Assembly (NCBI RefSeq): GCF_021227995.1
Contig: NZ_CP089301.1
Span: forward strand, 186,001 to 250,000
Direction: 5' to 3'
DNA: 64,000 nt
Source: Novosphingobium kaempferiae
GTDB lineage: Bacteria; Pseudomonadota; Alphaproteobacteria; Sphingomonadales; Sphingomonadaceae
Made by a program: the position numbers and the translations under genes
The notes under the pieces: model-generated
Databases searched by the model: none
What the model saw: the letters and a program-made list of their open reading frames with translations, nothing else
What the model was told of the DNA's origin: nothing
Part shown: piece after piece, positions 18,943-29,022 of the stretch
How the letters are laid out: the number at the start of each line of letters is the position of its first letter
Position numbering within the stretch: position 1 is the stretch's first letter

Positions 18943-21024
18943 ATGGCGACGGCCCCCACCCTTGATCGCGGCGCGGCGCAGGAAAGCGAGACGCGGCGCA
19001 GCTATTGCAAGATCTGCACGACCCAGTGCGGCACCGTGATCGAGACACGGGGCGACCGGGTGGTCAAGGTGCGCGGCGATACCGCCCACCCGCTGACCAG
19101 AGGCTACACCTGCCCCAAGGGTCGCGCCGCGGGAGAGAATCATCATCACCCCGACGCCATCGTCGAGCCCTACATCCGCCGCGATGGCCAGCGCATCGCT
19201 GCGGGCTGGGACGCGGTGCTGGACGACGCCGCCGCCCGCATCCGCAAGGTCGTGGACGAGCACGGCCCCGGCGCGGTCGGCATGTTCTTCGGGTCGGGCC
19301 TCGGCATGGATTCGTCGGGCTATCGCATGGCGGAGAAGTTCCACGCCGCGCTCGGCCACGGCCCCAAGTTCTCGCCGCTGACCATCGACGGGACCGCCAA
19401 GGTGCTCGTCTCCAGCCTCGTCGGCGGGTTTCCGGGGCTCAACCCCAAGACCGACTACGACAACGCCGACATGCTGCTCTACGTCGGCAGCAACCCGATG
19501 GTCAGCCACGGCCACAACACCGGCATGTACCAGCCCGCCGAGAAGATCCGCGCCGTCGCCGCGCGCGGGCAGGTCTGGACGATCGATCCGTTGTTCACCG
19601 AGACCGCCCGCTTCTCCACCCGCCATATCGCCCCGCTGCCGGGACGCGACTACGCGATCCTCGCCTGGCTCGTGCGCGAGGTGATCGACGCCGCGATGCA
19701 CCGCCCGGTGCAGGCCGTGCGCGGACTGGAACCCCTGCGCGTCGCGCTCGATCCCTTCACCCGCGCCCACGCCGCGCGCATCGCCGACGTGGCGGAGGAC
19801 GACCTCGCCGACCTGCTGCGCGCCGTCCTCGCCGCCGACATGCTGGTGGTGGAGACCGGCACCGGCGTCACCATGGCGGACAGCGCCAACCTCACCCACT
19901 GGCTGAGCTGGGTGCTGATGATCCTGACCGGTGCGATGAACCGGAAGGGCGGCGCGTGGTTTCATCCCGGCTTCCTCACCTGCTTCGATTCGTTCGAGTT
20001 GCCGATCCTCGACAATCCGTTCACCCCCGGCGCGCCGACGATGCCGCATGTCTCGGGCCTCATCGGCGACTGGCCATGCGCCGCGCTGCCGGGAGAGATC
20101 GAGGCGGGCAACATCCGCGCCGTCGTGAACTTCGGCGGCAGCCTGCTGCGCTCCTTCCCCGACGCCAACCGCCTCGCCCCGGCGCTGGCGAAGCTGGATG
20201 CGCTCGTCACCTTCGAGGTCGTGGAGAACGAAACGACCGCGCTTTCCTCGCACGTCCTGCCGACGCGCGACCAGTTGGAACGGCCCGAGGTCTCGCTGTG
20301 GGATACACTCGGTTTCAAGGTGGCGATGCAGTATTCCCCCGCCGTAGTCCCGCCGATGGGCGAGCGCCGCGCCGGGTGGTGGGTGGTCGCCGAACTGATG
20401 CGCCGCCTGAACCTCGACGTGCCCGCGCATGTCCCTGCCGACGACCGCGAGCCGGGCGCCGACGAAGCGATGCTCGCCGCCCACTTCGGCCCCGGCGCGC
20501 GCTGCACTTTCGAGGAGGTCGCCGCCAGCGGCTACGTCGAAAAGCCGCTGGAGTTCCCCGCGCCCTGGGTCGATGCCCATATCGAGCGCTTCGGCGGGTG
20601 GAACCTCGCGCCCGAGCCGCTGCTGGCGTTCCTTGGGCATATCCACGCCGCCGATCTCGCCCGGCTGGAGAGCCCCGGCAGCCTCGTCTTCGTATCCCGC
20701 CGTCAGCGCCGCAAGCTCAACGCCTCGCTCGACTTCCTCGGCGCACCGGTGGATCTGATCCTCCACCCCCGCGATGCCGAAAGGCTGGGCGTGACCCATG
20801 GCGCGGCGGTCGAGGTCAGAACCGGGCGGGGCACGATCACCCTCATCGCCAACGTCAGCGAAACGATCCGCCCCGGCGTCGCCTCGATCCCGCACGGCCA
20901 CGGCAGCGCCAACGTCAACCTGCTGACCGATGCGGGCGTCGTGGACCCGATGACGGGCATGGTGCGCTACACCGGCATTCCGATAACGGTGCGCGCGGCG
21001 GGGGCTTCGACAAGCTCAGCCTGA
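18943..21024 (+). CDS. Molybdopterin-dependent oxidoreductase, single subunit, substrate unknown
   Basis: The 693-residue protein of the DMSO-reductase superfamily carries a 4Fe-4S motif with Cys22, Cys25, Cys29 and Cys57, then molybdopterin-binding domains (MLLYVGSNPMVSHGH, VNFGGSLLRSFPDANR) and a C-terminal dinucleotide-binding domain. GAGGAG lies 6 nt before the ATG at 18943. Where formate dehydrogenases have Cys/SeCys before HGP, this protein reads LTIDGTAK, so it is probably not a canonical formate dehydrogenase; Asp149 could be the metal ligand. No partner subunits or cofactor genes are nearby. The last residues (GASTSSA) and the stop codon are encoded by repeat R3a. Confidence 0.85.
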   Translation: MATAPTLDRGAAQESETRRSYCKICTTQCGTVIETRGDRVVKVRGDTAHPLTRGYTCPKGRAAGENHHHPDAIVEPYIRRDGQRIAAGWDAVLDDAAARIRKVVDEHGPGAVGMFFGSGLGMDSSGYRMAEKFHAALGHGPKFSPLTIDGTAKVLVSSLVGGFPGLNPKTDYDNADMLLYVGSNPMVSHGHNTGMYQPAEKIRAVAARGQVWTIDPLFTETARFSTRHIAPLPGRDYAILAWLVREVIDAAMHRPVQAVRGLEPLRVALDPFTRAHAARIADVAEDDLADLLRAVLAADMLVVETGTGVTMADSANLTHWLSWVLMILTGAMNRKGGAWFHPGFLTCFDSFELPILDNPFTPGAPTMPHVSGLIGDWPCAALPGEIEAGNIRAVVNFGGSLLRSFPDANRLAPALAKLDALVTFEVVENETTALSSHVLPTRDQLERPEVSLWDTLGFKVAMQYSPAVVPPMGERRAGWWVVAELMRRLNLDVPAHVPADDREPGADEAMLAAHFGPGARCTFEEVAASGYVEKPLEFPAPWVDAHIERFGGWNLAPEPLLAFLGHIHAADLARLESPGSLVFVSRRQRRKLNASLDFLGAPVDLILHPRDAERLGVTHGAAVEVRTGRGTITLIANVSETIRPGVASIPHGHGSANVNLLTDAGVVDPMTGMVRYTGIPITVRAAGASTSSA

Positions 21025-21079
21025 GCGGTTCTGAGAGAATACCTTTAAATCCCGCTCAGGCTGAGCTTGTCGAAGCCCC
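21001..21079. repeat. Palindromic repeat, family R3 (copy a), overlapping a gene end
   Basis: The 28-bp arms at 21001-21028 and 21052-21079 are perfect reverse complements (core CTTCGACAAGCTCAGCCTGA). The left arm supplies the last codons and stop of the molybdoenzyme gene. A degenerate R5-like segment (GGCTGTTCACGGCCA, then AAGTCCGGG) follows at about 21102-21140 and recurs after R3b near 62777. Confidence 0.9.
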
Positions 21080-21212
21080 ACGCGTTTCGCACTGACAGGT
21101 GGGCTGTTCACGGCCACCTGTCTCGGATCAAGTCCGGGCCAGCGAGTCCATAAGTGCATTTCATGCAAACAAGGCGGTTCCCTCCACCGCCCCCCTGCCC
21201 TACGTTATTCCT

Positions 21213-22991
21213 ATGGCAGGCAGCAGCGATCTTTATTCCCCCATGATGTCCGACGCCCTGGTGATCCTGGGCGCCGCGGGCATCGTCATTCCGGTGTTCA
21301 ACCGTTTCCGCATCACCCCGGTCATCGGGTTCATCCTCGTCGGCCTGCTGGTCGGCCCGTTCGGCATGGGCCGCCACGTCTTCGACATGCCCTGGCTGCA
21401 CTACGTGACGATCACCGACCCGGACGGGCTGGAGATCTTCGCGGAATTCGGCATCATCCTGCTGCTGTTCTCGATCGGGCTGGAACTGTCCTTCGCGCGC
21501 CTGTGGGAGATGCGGCGGATGGTCTTCGGGCTCGGCTCGCTGGAACTGATCGTCATCGCCGCCTCGCTGACGTTCATCCTTGCCGCCATCGGGCAGAGCT
21601 TCTCGGGCGCGATGGCGCTGGGCCTAGCCCTTGCGCTGTCCTCGACCGCACTGGTGCTCAAGATCACCGAGACGACGACGCCGGTCGGCAAGGCGGCGCT
21701 GGCGATGCTGCTGTTCGAGGATATCGCCCTCGTCCCCATCATCTTCCTGCTCGGCGCGCTGGGGCCGCATGCGGGAAGCGGCGTCGACAACCTGCTCAAC
21801 ACGCTGCTGTGGGGCACCGTGGTCGTCGGCGGGCTGCTGATCTTCGGGCGCTACCTGCTGCCGCCGCTGTTCGCACAGGCCGCCCGCACCAAGAGCCCCG
21901 AACTGTTCCTCGCCGCCAGCCTGCTGGTGGTGATCGTCGCCTCGCTGGCGACCGCCGCCGCGGGCCTGTCCCCCATCGTCGGCGCGCTGGTCGCGGGGCT
22001 GCTGATCGCCGAGACCGAGTACCATTCGGAGGTCGAGCAGATCACCGAGCCGTTCAAGGGCCTTGCGCTCGGCGTCTTCCTCATCACCATCGGCATGAGC
22101 ATCGACCTTGCCGTGGTGTGGGAAAACCTCGGCTCGATCCTGATCGCGACGGTGGCGGTGATCGTGCTCAAGGCGGTCGTCACCGGCGTCATGCTGCGCA
22201 TCATGGGCGCCCGGCGCGGCACCGCGACGGAGGCGGGCATCCTCATGTCCAGTCCGTCGGAGACCACGCTGATCGTGCTCACCGCCGCCGGGACCGCGCA
22301 GCTGATCCAGCCGGGCACCGCCCAGTTCTGGCAGATCGTCACCGCGCTCGGCCTGACGGTGACGCCGTTGCTCGCGATGGCGGGCAAGGTCATGGCCAAG
22401 CGCGTCGACGGCGTGGAGACACCCCACCGCCCCGCCGACGACGGCACCCGTCCACGCACGCTGATCGTCGGCTTCGGGCGCGTCGGCCACCTCGTCGCCG
22501 ACATGCTGACCCGGCACGGACGACCCTACCTCGCCATCGACAGCGACGCCGATCTCGTCGCCCATGGCCGCCGCCTCGGCTATTCGGTGGCGTTCGGCAA
22601 CGCGGGCCGGGGCGATGCGCTGCTGCGCCTCGGAGCGAGCGAATCGGCAGCGGTAATCCTCACCATGGACGAGCCCGTCACCGCCCAGCGCATCGTGCGC
22701 AAGCTGCGCCTCCAGTTCCCCGACCTGCCGATCCTCGCCCGCGCCCGCGATGCGGATCACGCCGCCCAACTCTACCGCGCCGGGGCGAGCTATGCAGTGC
22801 CCGAAACGCTGGAAAGCTCGCTGCAACTGTCCGAGGCCGCGCTCGTCGAAACCGGCGTCGCGATGGGCCCGATCATCGCCTCGGTCCACGAAAAGCGCGA
22901 CGAATTCCGCGAGATGATCATGGAGCGCGGCGGGCTGGCGGAAAAGCCGTCGCTGAAAACGGCGCAGTTACGCGAGGCCGGACAAGGCTAG
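21213..22991 (+). CDS. Kef/CPA2-family monovalent cation:proton antiporter with RCK domain
   Basis: The 592-residue protein has about twelve transmembrane helices in the N-terminal part (from ALVILGAAGIVIPVFN) and a C-terminal TrkA-N nucleotide-binding domain starting LIVGFGRVGHLVADML. It resembles E. coli YbaL/KefB in layout and probably exchanges K+ or Na+ for H+ across the inner membrane under redox or nucleotide control. I start at the ATG at 21213 because upstream in-frame sequence lies in repeat DNA. No clear Shine-Dalgarno is visible. The stop overlaps the convergent Lrp gene by 4 nt. Confidence 0.88.
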   Translation: MAGSSDLYSPMMSDALVILGAAGIVIPVFNRFRITPVIGFILVGLLVGPFGMGRHVFDMPWLHYVTITDPDGLEIFAEFGIILLLFSIGLELSFARLWEMRRMVFGLGSLELIVIAASLTFILAAIGQSFSGAMALGLALALSSTALVLKITETTTPVGKAALAMLLFEDIALVPIIFLLGALGPHAGSGVDNLLNTLLWGTVVVGGLLIFGRYLLPPLFAQAARTKSPELFLAASLLVVIVASLATAAAGLSPIVGALVAGLLIAETEYHSEVEQITEPFKGLALGVFLITIGMSIDLAVVWENLGSILIATVAVIVLKAVVTGVMLRIMGARRGTATEAGILMSSPSETTLIVLTAAGTAQLIQPGTAQFWQIVTALGLTVTPLLAMAGKVMAKRVDGVETPHRPADDGTRPRTLIVGFGRVGHLVADMLTRHGRPYLAIDSDADLVAHGRRLGYSVAFGNAGRGDALLRLGASESAAVILTMDEPVTAQRIVRKLRLQFPDLPILARARDADHAAQLYRAGASYAVPETLESSLQLSEAALVETGVAMGPIIASVHEKRDEFREMIMERGGLAEKPSLKTAQLREAGQG

Positions 22992-23464
22992 GGCACCACC
23001 ACCCCGGCCCCGCTCTTCACCCGGTCGAGCGCCACCAGCGTGCGGAAACTCGCCACCCATTCGTGGTCGGAGAACAGCCGCCGCGTCAGCACCTCGTAGG
23101 CGCGCATGTCCGTGGTCACGACGACGAGCACGAAGCTGGTGCCGCCGGTCGTATAATAGCACTGCTGTACTTCCGCAGTCTCGCGGAACAGCGCCTTGGC
23201 ACGGTCGATGCTGGCGGTGCGCTCATCCCGCAGGAACACCTCGACCACGGCGGTGACGGTAAGGCCCAGCGCGTCGGGATCGACCACCGCGACATTGCGC
23301 GCGATCACCCCCGCCTGCTCCATCGCCGCGATCCGCCGCTGCACCGCCGCCGCCGAAAGGTTCACCCTCTCCCCGATCACCCGCTGCGGCGTCTTGTTGT
23401 CGCGCTGGAGAATCCGCAGGATTTCACGGTCGAAAGCGTCGAGGGAGGCAGGCTTGCGGGGCAT
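22988..23464 (-). CDS. Lrp/AsnC-family transcriptional regulator
   Basis: The 158-residue protein has an N-terminal helix-turn-helix (LDAFDREILRILQRDNKTP, LSAAAVQRRIAAMEQAGVI) and a C-terminal RAM ligand-binding domain ending in FRTLVALDRVKSG. The ATG at 23464 is preferred to an upstream in-frame start because MPRKPASLDAFD matches the family start. It is transcribed divergently from the EamA transporter 75 bp away. Local control of that exporter by an amino acid is the natural reading. Confidence 0.9.
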   Translation of the reverse strand: MPRKPASLDAFDREILRILQRDNKTPQRVIGERVNLSAAAVQRRIAAMEQAGVIARNVAVVDPDALGLTVTAVVEVFLRDERTASIDRAKALFRETAEVQQCYYTTGGTSFVLVVVTTDMRAYEVLTRRLFSDHEWVASFRTLVALDRVKSGAGVVVP

Positions 23465-23538
23465 CGCCAAGCTTTTGTTGCGTTTCACGCCCGAATCAAG
23501 AGCGCACAACCCGCAAGGGCGGTGATATTCGCTTCCTC

Positions 23539-24486
23539 ATGGACACCGCCCTCACCCGGACACCGCGAACCGATGCCACCCTTGCCGGAGTGCTCTGCGG
23601 CATGGGCGCGGGGGCGCTGTGGGGATTGGTATTCCTCGCGCCCGAACTCACGCGCGCGTTCAGTCCGCTCCAACTGACCATCGGGCGCTACCTCTGCTAC
23701 GGCGCCATGGCCGCCGTGTTGATCGCACCGCGATGGCGGACCGTCTTCGCCGCACTGACCCGGCGCGAGTGGCTGAGCCTCGGATGGCTCGCGATGGCGG
23801 GCAACACGCTCTACTTCGTCTTCCTCGCCGCCGCCGTGCAGTCGGGCAGCGTGGCGATGACATCGCTGGTGATCGGCTTCCTGCCCGTCGCCGTCACCAT
23901 CGTCGGCAGCCGCGACCATGACGCCGTACCGCTGCGTCGTCTTGCGCCGTCGCTAATGCTCTGTACCGCAGGCGCGGTGTGCATCGGCTGGCAGGCGCTC
24001 GCTGCACCGGCCTCGGGATCGAGCATCGCGCAACTGACCGGGCTCGGCTGCGCCATCGGCGCCCTGATATCATGGACCGCCTTCGCCATAGGCAACGCGC
24101 GCTGCCTCGCACGGACTTCGGTGTCGGAGCATGAATGGAACCTCCTGCTCGGCCTCGTCACCGGAGCGCAGGCGCTGTTACTGGTGCCCGTCTCACTGCT
24201 GCTCGACGACTGGACCCGAACGGCAACGGAGTGGCTGACTTTCGGCAGCGTCTGCCTCGCCGTCGCGCTGCTCGCCTCGATCCTCGGCAACGCCTTGTGG
24301 AACCGGATGAGCCGCCTGCTGCCACTCACCCTCGTCGGGCAGATGATCCTGTTCGAAACGCTTTTCGCGCTGCTTTACGGCTTCCTGTGGGAACAGCGCT
24401 GGCCGACGGTGATGGAACTGGCCGCCTTCGGACTGGTGGTGGCGAGCGTCGTCACCTGCCTGTCAGCCCATCGGCGGAAACGCTAA
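23539..24486 (+). CDS. EamA/DMT-family transporter
   Basis: The 315-residue inner-membrane protein has ten hydrophobic segments in two halves, starting [19 protein letters not shown]. The second half includes [19 protein letters not shown]. The drug/metabolite transporter family often exports amino acids or related metabolites. It is divergent from an Lrp-type regulator and its end overlaps the convergent glutaminase gene by 4 nt. The substrate is not known. Confidence 0.85.
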   Translation: MDTALTRTPRTDATLAGVLCGMGAGALWGLVFLAPELTRAFSPLQLTIGRYLCYGAMAAVLIAPRWRTVFAALTRREWLSLGWLAMAGNTLYFVFLAAAVQSGSVAMTSLVIGFLPVAVTIVGSRDHDAVPLRRLAPSLMLCTAGAVCIGWQALAAPASGSSIAQLTGLGCAIGALISWTAFAIGNARCLARTSVSEHEWNLLLGLVTGAQALLLVPVSLLLDDWTRTATEWLTFGSVCLAVALLASILGNALWNRMSRLLPLTLVGQMILFETLFALLYGFLWEQRWPTVMELAAFGLVVASVVTCLSAHRRKR

Positions 24487-25418
24487 CCGCGCGGCTCGAA
24501 CACCGACCAGCCGGTACGCTGGACAAGCCGCTCCAGCGCCATCTGCCCAAGGTGCGAGTTGCCCGCCTCATTCAGCCCTGGCGACCACACCGCGATACTA
24601 GCGATCCCCGGCGCTACGGCGAGAATGCCGCCACCGACGCCCGACTTGCCTGGCAGACCGATGCGATAGGCGAAATCGCCCGAATTGTCGTAGTGCCCGC
24701 AGGACATCATCACCGCGTTGATACGCCGCGCCCGCTTGCCCGTGACCACGCGATGCCCGTCGACCCGGCCGTCCCCCATCAGGAACCGCCCGGCCATGGC
24801 AAGCTGCCGACAGCTCATCGCCAGCGCACAGAAATGGAAATAGGTGCCCAGCACGAGGTCCACCTCGCCATGGATATTGCCGAAAGCGCGCATGTAGTTG
24901 GCGAGCGCGATGTTGCGAAAACCTGTCTCCTGCTCGGCGCGGGCCACGATCTCGTCGATGGAAATGGTGTCATCGCCCGCCAGTTCGCGCACGAAGCGCA
25001 GCATCTGCCCGATCGCCTCGCGCGGCTGGAGGCGGCCAAGCAGCACGTCACAAACGACGATAGCACCCGCGTTGATGAACGGATTGCGCGGAATGCCGTG
25101 CTCGGTCTCAAGTTGGACGATGGAATTGAACGCGGACCCCGAAGGCTCGCGCCCCACCCGGTTCCACAGCTGGTCCCCGACCGCGCCGAGCGCCAACGTC
25201 AGCGCGAAGACCTTGGAGATCGACTGGATGGAGAACGCCTCCTCCGCATCCCCCGCCGCATGGACCGAACCATCCGCCATGACGACGGCAAGGCCGAACT
25301 TGGCGACGGGCACCGAAGCCAGCGGCGGGATGTAGCTCGCCACCGTGCCGCGATGCTCGGCACCGCGCATTTCCTCGGCGATTTCGGCGACGATCTGGGA
25401 AACGGGATGCGTGGCCAC
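24483..25418 (-). CDS. glsA: Glutaminase
   Basis: The 311-residue enzyme hydrolyses glutamine to glutamate and ammonia. It shows the serine-dependent fold with the SxxK dyad Ser66/Lys69 in SIQSISKVF and the signature [10 protein letters not shown]. Length is normal for bacterial GlsA. It lies 1 nt downstream of the small secreted protein gene and the two are probably co-transcribed with alaS upstream. Confidence 0.95.
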   Translation of the reverse strand: MATHPVSQIVAEIAEEMRGAEHRGTVASYIPPLASVPVAKFGLAVVMADGSVHAAGDAEEAFSIQSISKVFALTLALGAVGDQLWNRVGREPSGSAFNSIVQLETEHGIPRNPFINAGAIVVCDVLLGRLQPREAIGQMLRFVRELAGDDTISIDEIVARAEQETGFRNIALANYMRAFGNIHGEVDLVLGTYFHFCALAMSCRQLAMAGRFLMGDGRVDGHRVVTGKRARRINAVMMSCGHYDNSGDFAYRIGLPGKSGVGGGILAVAPGIASIAVWSPGLNEAGNSHLGQMALERLVQRTGWSVFEPRG

Positions 25419-25419
25419 G

Positions 25420-25875
25420 CTACTTCTCGCTGTGGACCACCGAGAGACCGAACGGTCGCCCGATCCGGCGCAACAGCGGGTCTTCCTCCCACAGCGGCGC
25501 GTTCGGATCGGCTTGCGCGGTGAGGTGTGCGCGAAAGCCCTTGCGCTCGGGCCGCAGCGTCACGCGCAGGGCCTCTTCGGTCACGCCCTCACCGCCTTCG
25601 TAGCGTTCGACGAAGCCGAAGGCGAAACCCTCGGCGATGCGCTCCAGCGGGACGGTGTAGGATTCGTTGCACCAGCCCTCGCAGATCACCGCCTCGACCA
25701 TCGGCTTTCCGGCATCGGCGAAGAAGCGCAGTTCCATGCCGCCAAGATCGCCGGTTTCCTCGGACATCCGCACCGAACTGTAGATGCCCTTGGGCCAGGG
25801 CGCTTCCTTGCCGATGGCCGGACTGCCGATGAGCAACCCGAACGCGGCAAGGAAAGGCGCCCCCGTGCGGATCAC
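25420..25875 (-). CDS. Secreted protein of unknown function
   Basis: The 151-residue protein has an N-terminal signal-like segment ([17 protein letters not shown]) followed by a soluble domain with two Cys ([10 protein letters not shown]) and alternating strand-forming segments. I do not recognise a family. The start overlaps the alaS stop by 4 nt and glsA follows after 1 nt, so the three form one unit. Confidence 0.75.
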   Translation of the reverse strand: MIRTGAPFLAAFGLLIGSPAIGKEAPWPKGIYSSVRMSEETGDLGGMELRFFADAGKPMVEAVICEGWCNESYTVPLERIAEGFAFGFVERYEGGEGVTEEALRVTLRPERKGFRAHLTAQADPNAPLWEEDPLLRRIGRPFGLSVVHSEK

Positions 25876-28520
25876 CCCGCCAGCGCCGCCTTGACCGCCG
25901 CGATGGCGTCCGCCGCCTTCGCTCCGTCCGGGCCACCGCCCTGCGCCATGTCGGCGCGGCCGCCGCCGCCTTTGCCGCCGAGCGCCTCGACGCCCTTGCG
26001 GACGAGTTCGACGGCGCTGACCGTGCCGGTGAGATCTTCCGTGACGGCAGCGGCGATGCTCGCCTTGCCCTCGTTCACCGCAACGATCGCCGCAACACCC
26101 GAACCGAGGCGCTGCTTGGCCTGATCGAGCAGCCCACGCAGTTCCTTGGGGTCGAGCCCGTCGAGCACCTGCCCGGAGAACTTGATGCCGTTGACTTCCT
26201 CGTCGGCAGCCTCGGCCTTCGCACCGCCGCCACCGAGGGCGAGCGCCTTCCTGGCTTCCGCGAGTTCACGCTCCAGCTTGCGACGCTCGTCTAGCAGCGC
26301 GGCGACGCGGGCCTCCACGTCCTCCGGCGTAGTGCGCAGCAGGCTGGCGGCATTCTTGAGCGCATCCTCGCGGCCGACGAGCCACTGGCGTGCACCCTCG
26401 CCGGTCATCGCCTCGATGCGGCGCACGCCCGAAGAGACCGCGCTTTCGGACACAATGCGGAACACGCCGATGTCGCCCGTCGCGCGAACGTGCGTACCGC
26501 CGCAAAGCTCGACCGAATACGTGCGATCACCCGAGTGGCGCCCCATCGAGAGCACGCGCACTTCGTCGCCATACTTCTCGCCGAACAGCGCCATGGCGCC
26601 CGCCGCGATGGCGTCGTCCGGCGTCATCAGGCGGGTGAGCACGGCCTCGTTGCCGCGGATTTCGGCGTTCACTTCGGCTTCGATCGCGCCGATATCCTCT
26701 TCGGACAGCGCCTTGGGATGCGAGAAGTCGAAGCGCAGGCGATCCGCCGCAACGAGCGAGCCCTTTTGCGTGACATGATCGCCCAGCCGGTTGCGGAGCG
26801 CAGCGTGGAGCAGGTGCGTCGCCGAATGGTTGGCGCGAACCGCATCGCGGCGCGCGACATCGACGGTCATGGCGACAGCATCGCCGACCTTGATCGTGCC
26901 AGCTTCCACCGTACCGCTCATTGCGTGGAGGCGGCCGAGCGGCTTGCCGGTGTCCGTAATGGTGATCTTGAGGCCATTCGCACCGGCAATGGTGCCGCGA
27001 TCACCTTCCTGGCCACCCGATTCGCCGTAGAACGGGGTCTGGTTGGTAAGCACGACGACCGCCTCGCCCGCCGTGGCAGACTCGACTTCCTTGCCGTCCT
27101 TCACCAGCGCCACGACCTGACCTTCGCCAGTGGTAGAGGTGTAGCCGGTGAACTCGCTGGCGCCTTCGCGCTCGGCGATGTCGAACCACACTTCGCTGTC
27201 GGCAGCCTGACCCGAGCCCTTCCACGCAGCACGCGCGGCGGCCTTCTGCTGCGCCATGGCCGCGTCGAAGCCCGCCTTGTCGACGGCGATACCGCGGGAG
27301 CGCAGGGCGTCTTCGGTAAGGTCGTAGGGGAAGCCATACGTATCGTAGAGCTTGAACGCGGTCTCTCCGGGCAGTTCGCCGCCCTCGCCCATTCCGGCGG
27401 TCGCCTCGTCGAGCAGCTTGATGCCGTTCGACAGGGTGCGGCGGAACTGGATTTCTTCGCGCTCCAGCGTTTCCTCGATCAGCGGCTGCGCCCGGCCGAG
27501 TTCGGGATAGGCCTGGCCCATCTCAGCGACCAGCGCGGGCACCAGACGGTGCATCAGCGGATCCTTCGCGCCCAACAGATGCGCATGGCGCATCGCACGG
27601 CGCATGATACGGCGCAGGACATAGCCGCGGCCTTCGTTGGAGGGCAACACGCCATCGGCCAGCAGGAAGCTGGTCGAGCGCAGGTGGTCCGCGATCACGC
27701 GATGGCTGGCGCGCTGCTCACCCTCGGCAACGACGCCGGTCAGGTTTTCGGACGCGGCGATCAGCGCCTTGAAGGTGTCGATGTCGTAGTTGTCGTGCAC
27801 ACCTTGCATGACGGCGGAGATACGCTCCAGACCCATGCCAGTGTCGATCGAGGGCTTGGGCAGGTTGCCGACGATCTCGCCCGCCGCCTGCTCGAACTGC
27901 ATGAACACGAGGTTCCAGATCTCGATGAAGCGATCGCCGTCCTCTTCCGGCGATCCCGGAGGACCACCCCAGATGTGGTCGCCGTGGTCGAAGAAGATTT
28001 CCGAGCATGGACCGCAAGGGCCTTCGTCGCCCATCGCCCAGAAGTTGTCCTTGGTGGGGATGCGGATGATCTTCTGGTCGGGCAGACCCGCGACCTTCTT
28101 CCACAGGTCGAACGCTTCGTCGTCCGTGTGATAGACGGTGACGAGCAGCTTCTCGACCGGCAGGCCCCACTCCTTCGTCAGCAGCGTCCACGCATGGGTG
28201 ATCGCCTGCTCCTTGAAGTAATCGCCGAAGGAGAAATTGCCGAGCATCTCGAAGAACGTGTGATGGCGCGCGGTGTAGCCGACATTGTCGAGGTCGTTGT
28301 GCTTGCCCCCCGCACGGACGCACTTCTGCGACGAAGTCGCGCGCGGAGTGGAACGCGTTTCAAGGCCGGTGAACACGTTCTTGAACGGCACCATGCCGGC
28401 GTTCACGAACATCAGCGTCGGATCGTTATAGGGAACGAGCGGCGCGGACTGAACGGCCTCGTGACCATTGCTGGCGAAATAGTCGAGGAAGGACCGGCGG
28501 ATTTCGTTGGTCGTGTGCAT
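25872..28520 (-). CDS. alaS: Alanyl-tRNA synthetase
   Basis: The 882-residue enzyme charges tRNA-Ala. The N-terminal catalytic domain starts [18 protein letters not shown] and carries [18 protein letters not shown]. The editing domain carries the metal motifs HSATH and CGGTH. The oligomerisation/C-Ala region ends with a Gly-rich [16 protein letters not shown]. Length and order are standard for bacteria. Confidence 0.98.
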   Translation of the reverse strand: MHTTNEIRRSFLDYFASNGHEAVQSAPLVPYNDPTLMFVNAGMVPFKNVFTGLETRSTPRATSSQKCVRAGGKHNDLDNVGYTARHHTFFEMLGNFSFGDYFKEQAITHAWTLLTKEWGLPVEKLLVTVYHTDDEAFDLWKKVAGLPDQKIIRIPTKDNFWAMGDEGPCGPCSEIFFDHGDHIWGGPPGSPEEDGDRFIEIWNLVFMQFEQAAGEIVGNLPKPSIDTGMGLERISAVMQGVHDNYDIDTFKALIAASENLTGVVAEGEQRASHRVIADHLRSTSFLLADGVLPSNEGRGYVLRRIMRRAMRHAHLLGAKDPLMHRLVPALVAEMGQAYPELGRAQPLIEETLEREEIQFRRTLSNGIKLLDEATAGMGEGGELPGETAFKLYDTYGFPYDLTEDALRSRGIAVDKAGFDAAMAQQKAAARAAWKGSGQAADSEVWFDIAEREGASEFTGYTSTTGEGQVVALVKDGKEVESATAGEAVVVLTNQTPFYGESGGQEGDRGTIAGANGLKITITDTGKPLGRLHAMSGTVEAGTIKVGDAVAMTVDVARRDAVRANHSATHLLHAALRNRLGDHVTQKGSLVAADRLRFDFSHPKALSEEDIGAIEAEVNAEIRGNEAVLTRLMTPDDAIAAGAMALFGEKYGDEVRVLSMGRHSGDRTYSVELCGGTHVRATGDIGVFRIVSESAVSSGVRRIEAMTGEGARQWLVGREDALKNAASLLRTTPEDVEARVAALLDERRKLERELAEARKALALGGGGAKAEAADEEVNGIKFSGQVLDGLDPKELRGLLDQAKQRLGSGVAAIVAVNEGKASIAAAVTEDLTGTVSAVELVRKGVEALGGKGGGGRADMAQGGGPDGAKAADAIAAVKAALAG

Positions 28521-28985
28521 GATCCGCGCCGATAAGGCACACGAAGCGCGGCGGCAAGCGGGAGTATGCTGTCAGACTGGTGGGAAATTGCGACGATGCG
28601 TCGGTTTTGGTTTTGTCGTGGCAGGCGGGTTACGCGGGACCGCCTGTCCTACCTTTTACGATGGCTGAGCGAGCCTGACCGTATTGACCAAGCCCTCCCT
28701 TAAAATAGGGCTACGCCTCAGCGACAAAGCCCATGACTGTGAGCGGCTTTGCCCGAAAGCATTTGCGGCCCGCCGGGGCTATCTTCGCGCAATGTCCAGG
28801 ATCGAACAATCGCTCGCCCTGCCGCTTCGGCGCTACGTCAATCCCATACAGCTTGGTGTCGGCACCGCCGTCACCATGGCGGGTGCCGTGCTCGCCTTGC
28901 TTCACCTCTGAACCACAACCGCGAAGACTGAAGGGCACGACACCGCGAGGGCGTCGACCCTCTCCTTCGACTTACCCTTCAAACA
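28521..28985. other. Intergenic region between alaS and the recA terminator
   Basis: It carries the upstream region of alaS (minus strand). Apart from the short candidate frame at 28792-28911 I see no gene, no structured element and no repeat here. Confidence 0.5.
28792..28911 (+). CDS. Possible 39-residue membrane protein
   Basis: The frame begins MSRIEQSLALPLRRY and ends in a hydrophobic helix (LGVGTAVTMAGAVLALLHL). No Shine-Dalgarno is evident, and a longer in-frame TTG start exists at 28684. It is plausible as a small membrane protein because of the helix and position in an otherwise empty gap, but could be chance. Confidence 0.3.
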   Translation: MSRIEQSLALPLRRYVNPIQLGVGTAVTMAGAVLALLHL

Positions 28986-29013
28986 AAAAGCCCCGACATT
29001 CCTGCCGGGGCTT
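28986..29013 (-). terminator. Intrinsic terminator of recA
   Basis: AAGCCCCG pairs with CGGGGCTT across a 10-nt loop. On the minus strand the stem is followed by TTTTTG. It lies 10 nt after the recA stop codon. Confidence 0.9.
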
Positions 29014-29022
29014 CAAGCTCGA

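Noticed and set aside
18943..21024. Formate dehydrogenase alpha subunit
   Set aside because: The Cys or SeCys before HGP is absent, and no beta, gamma or FdhD genes are nearby.
28684..28911. 75-residue form of the small membrane protein from a TTG start
   Set aside because: The extra N-terminal residues show no feature and the TTG has no ribosome binding site. Only the shorter form is listed, at low confidence.
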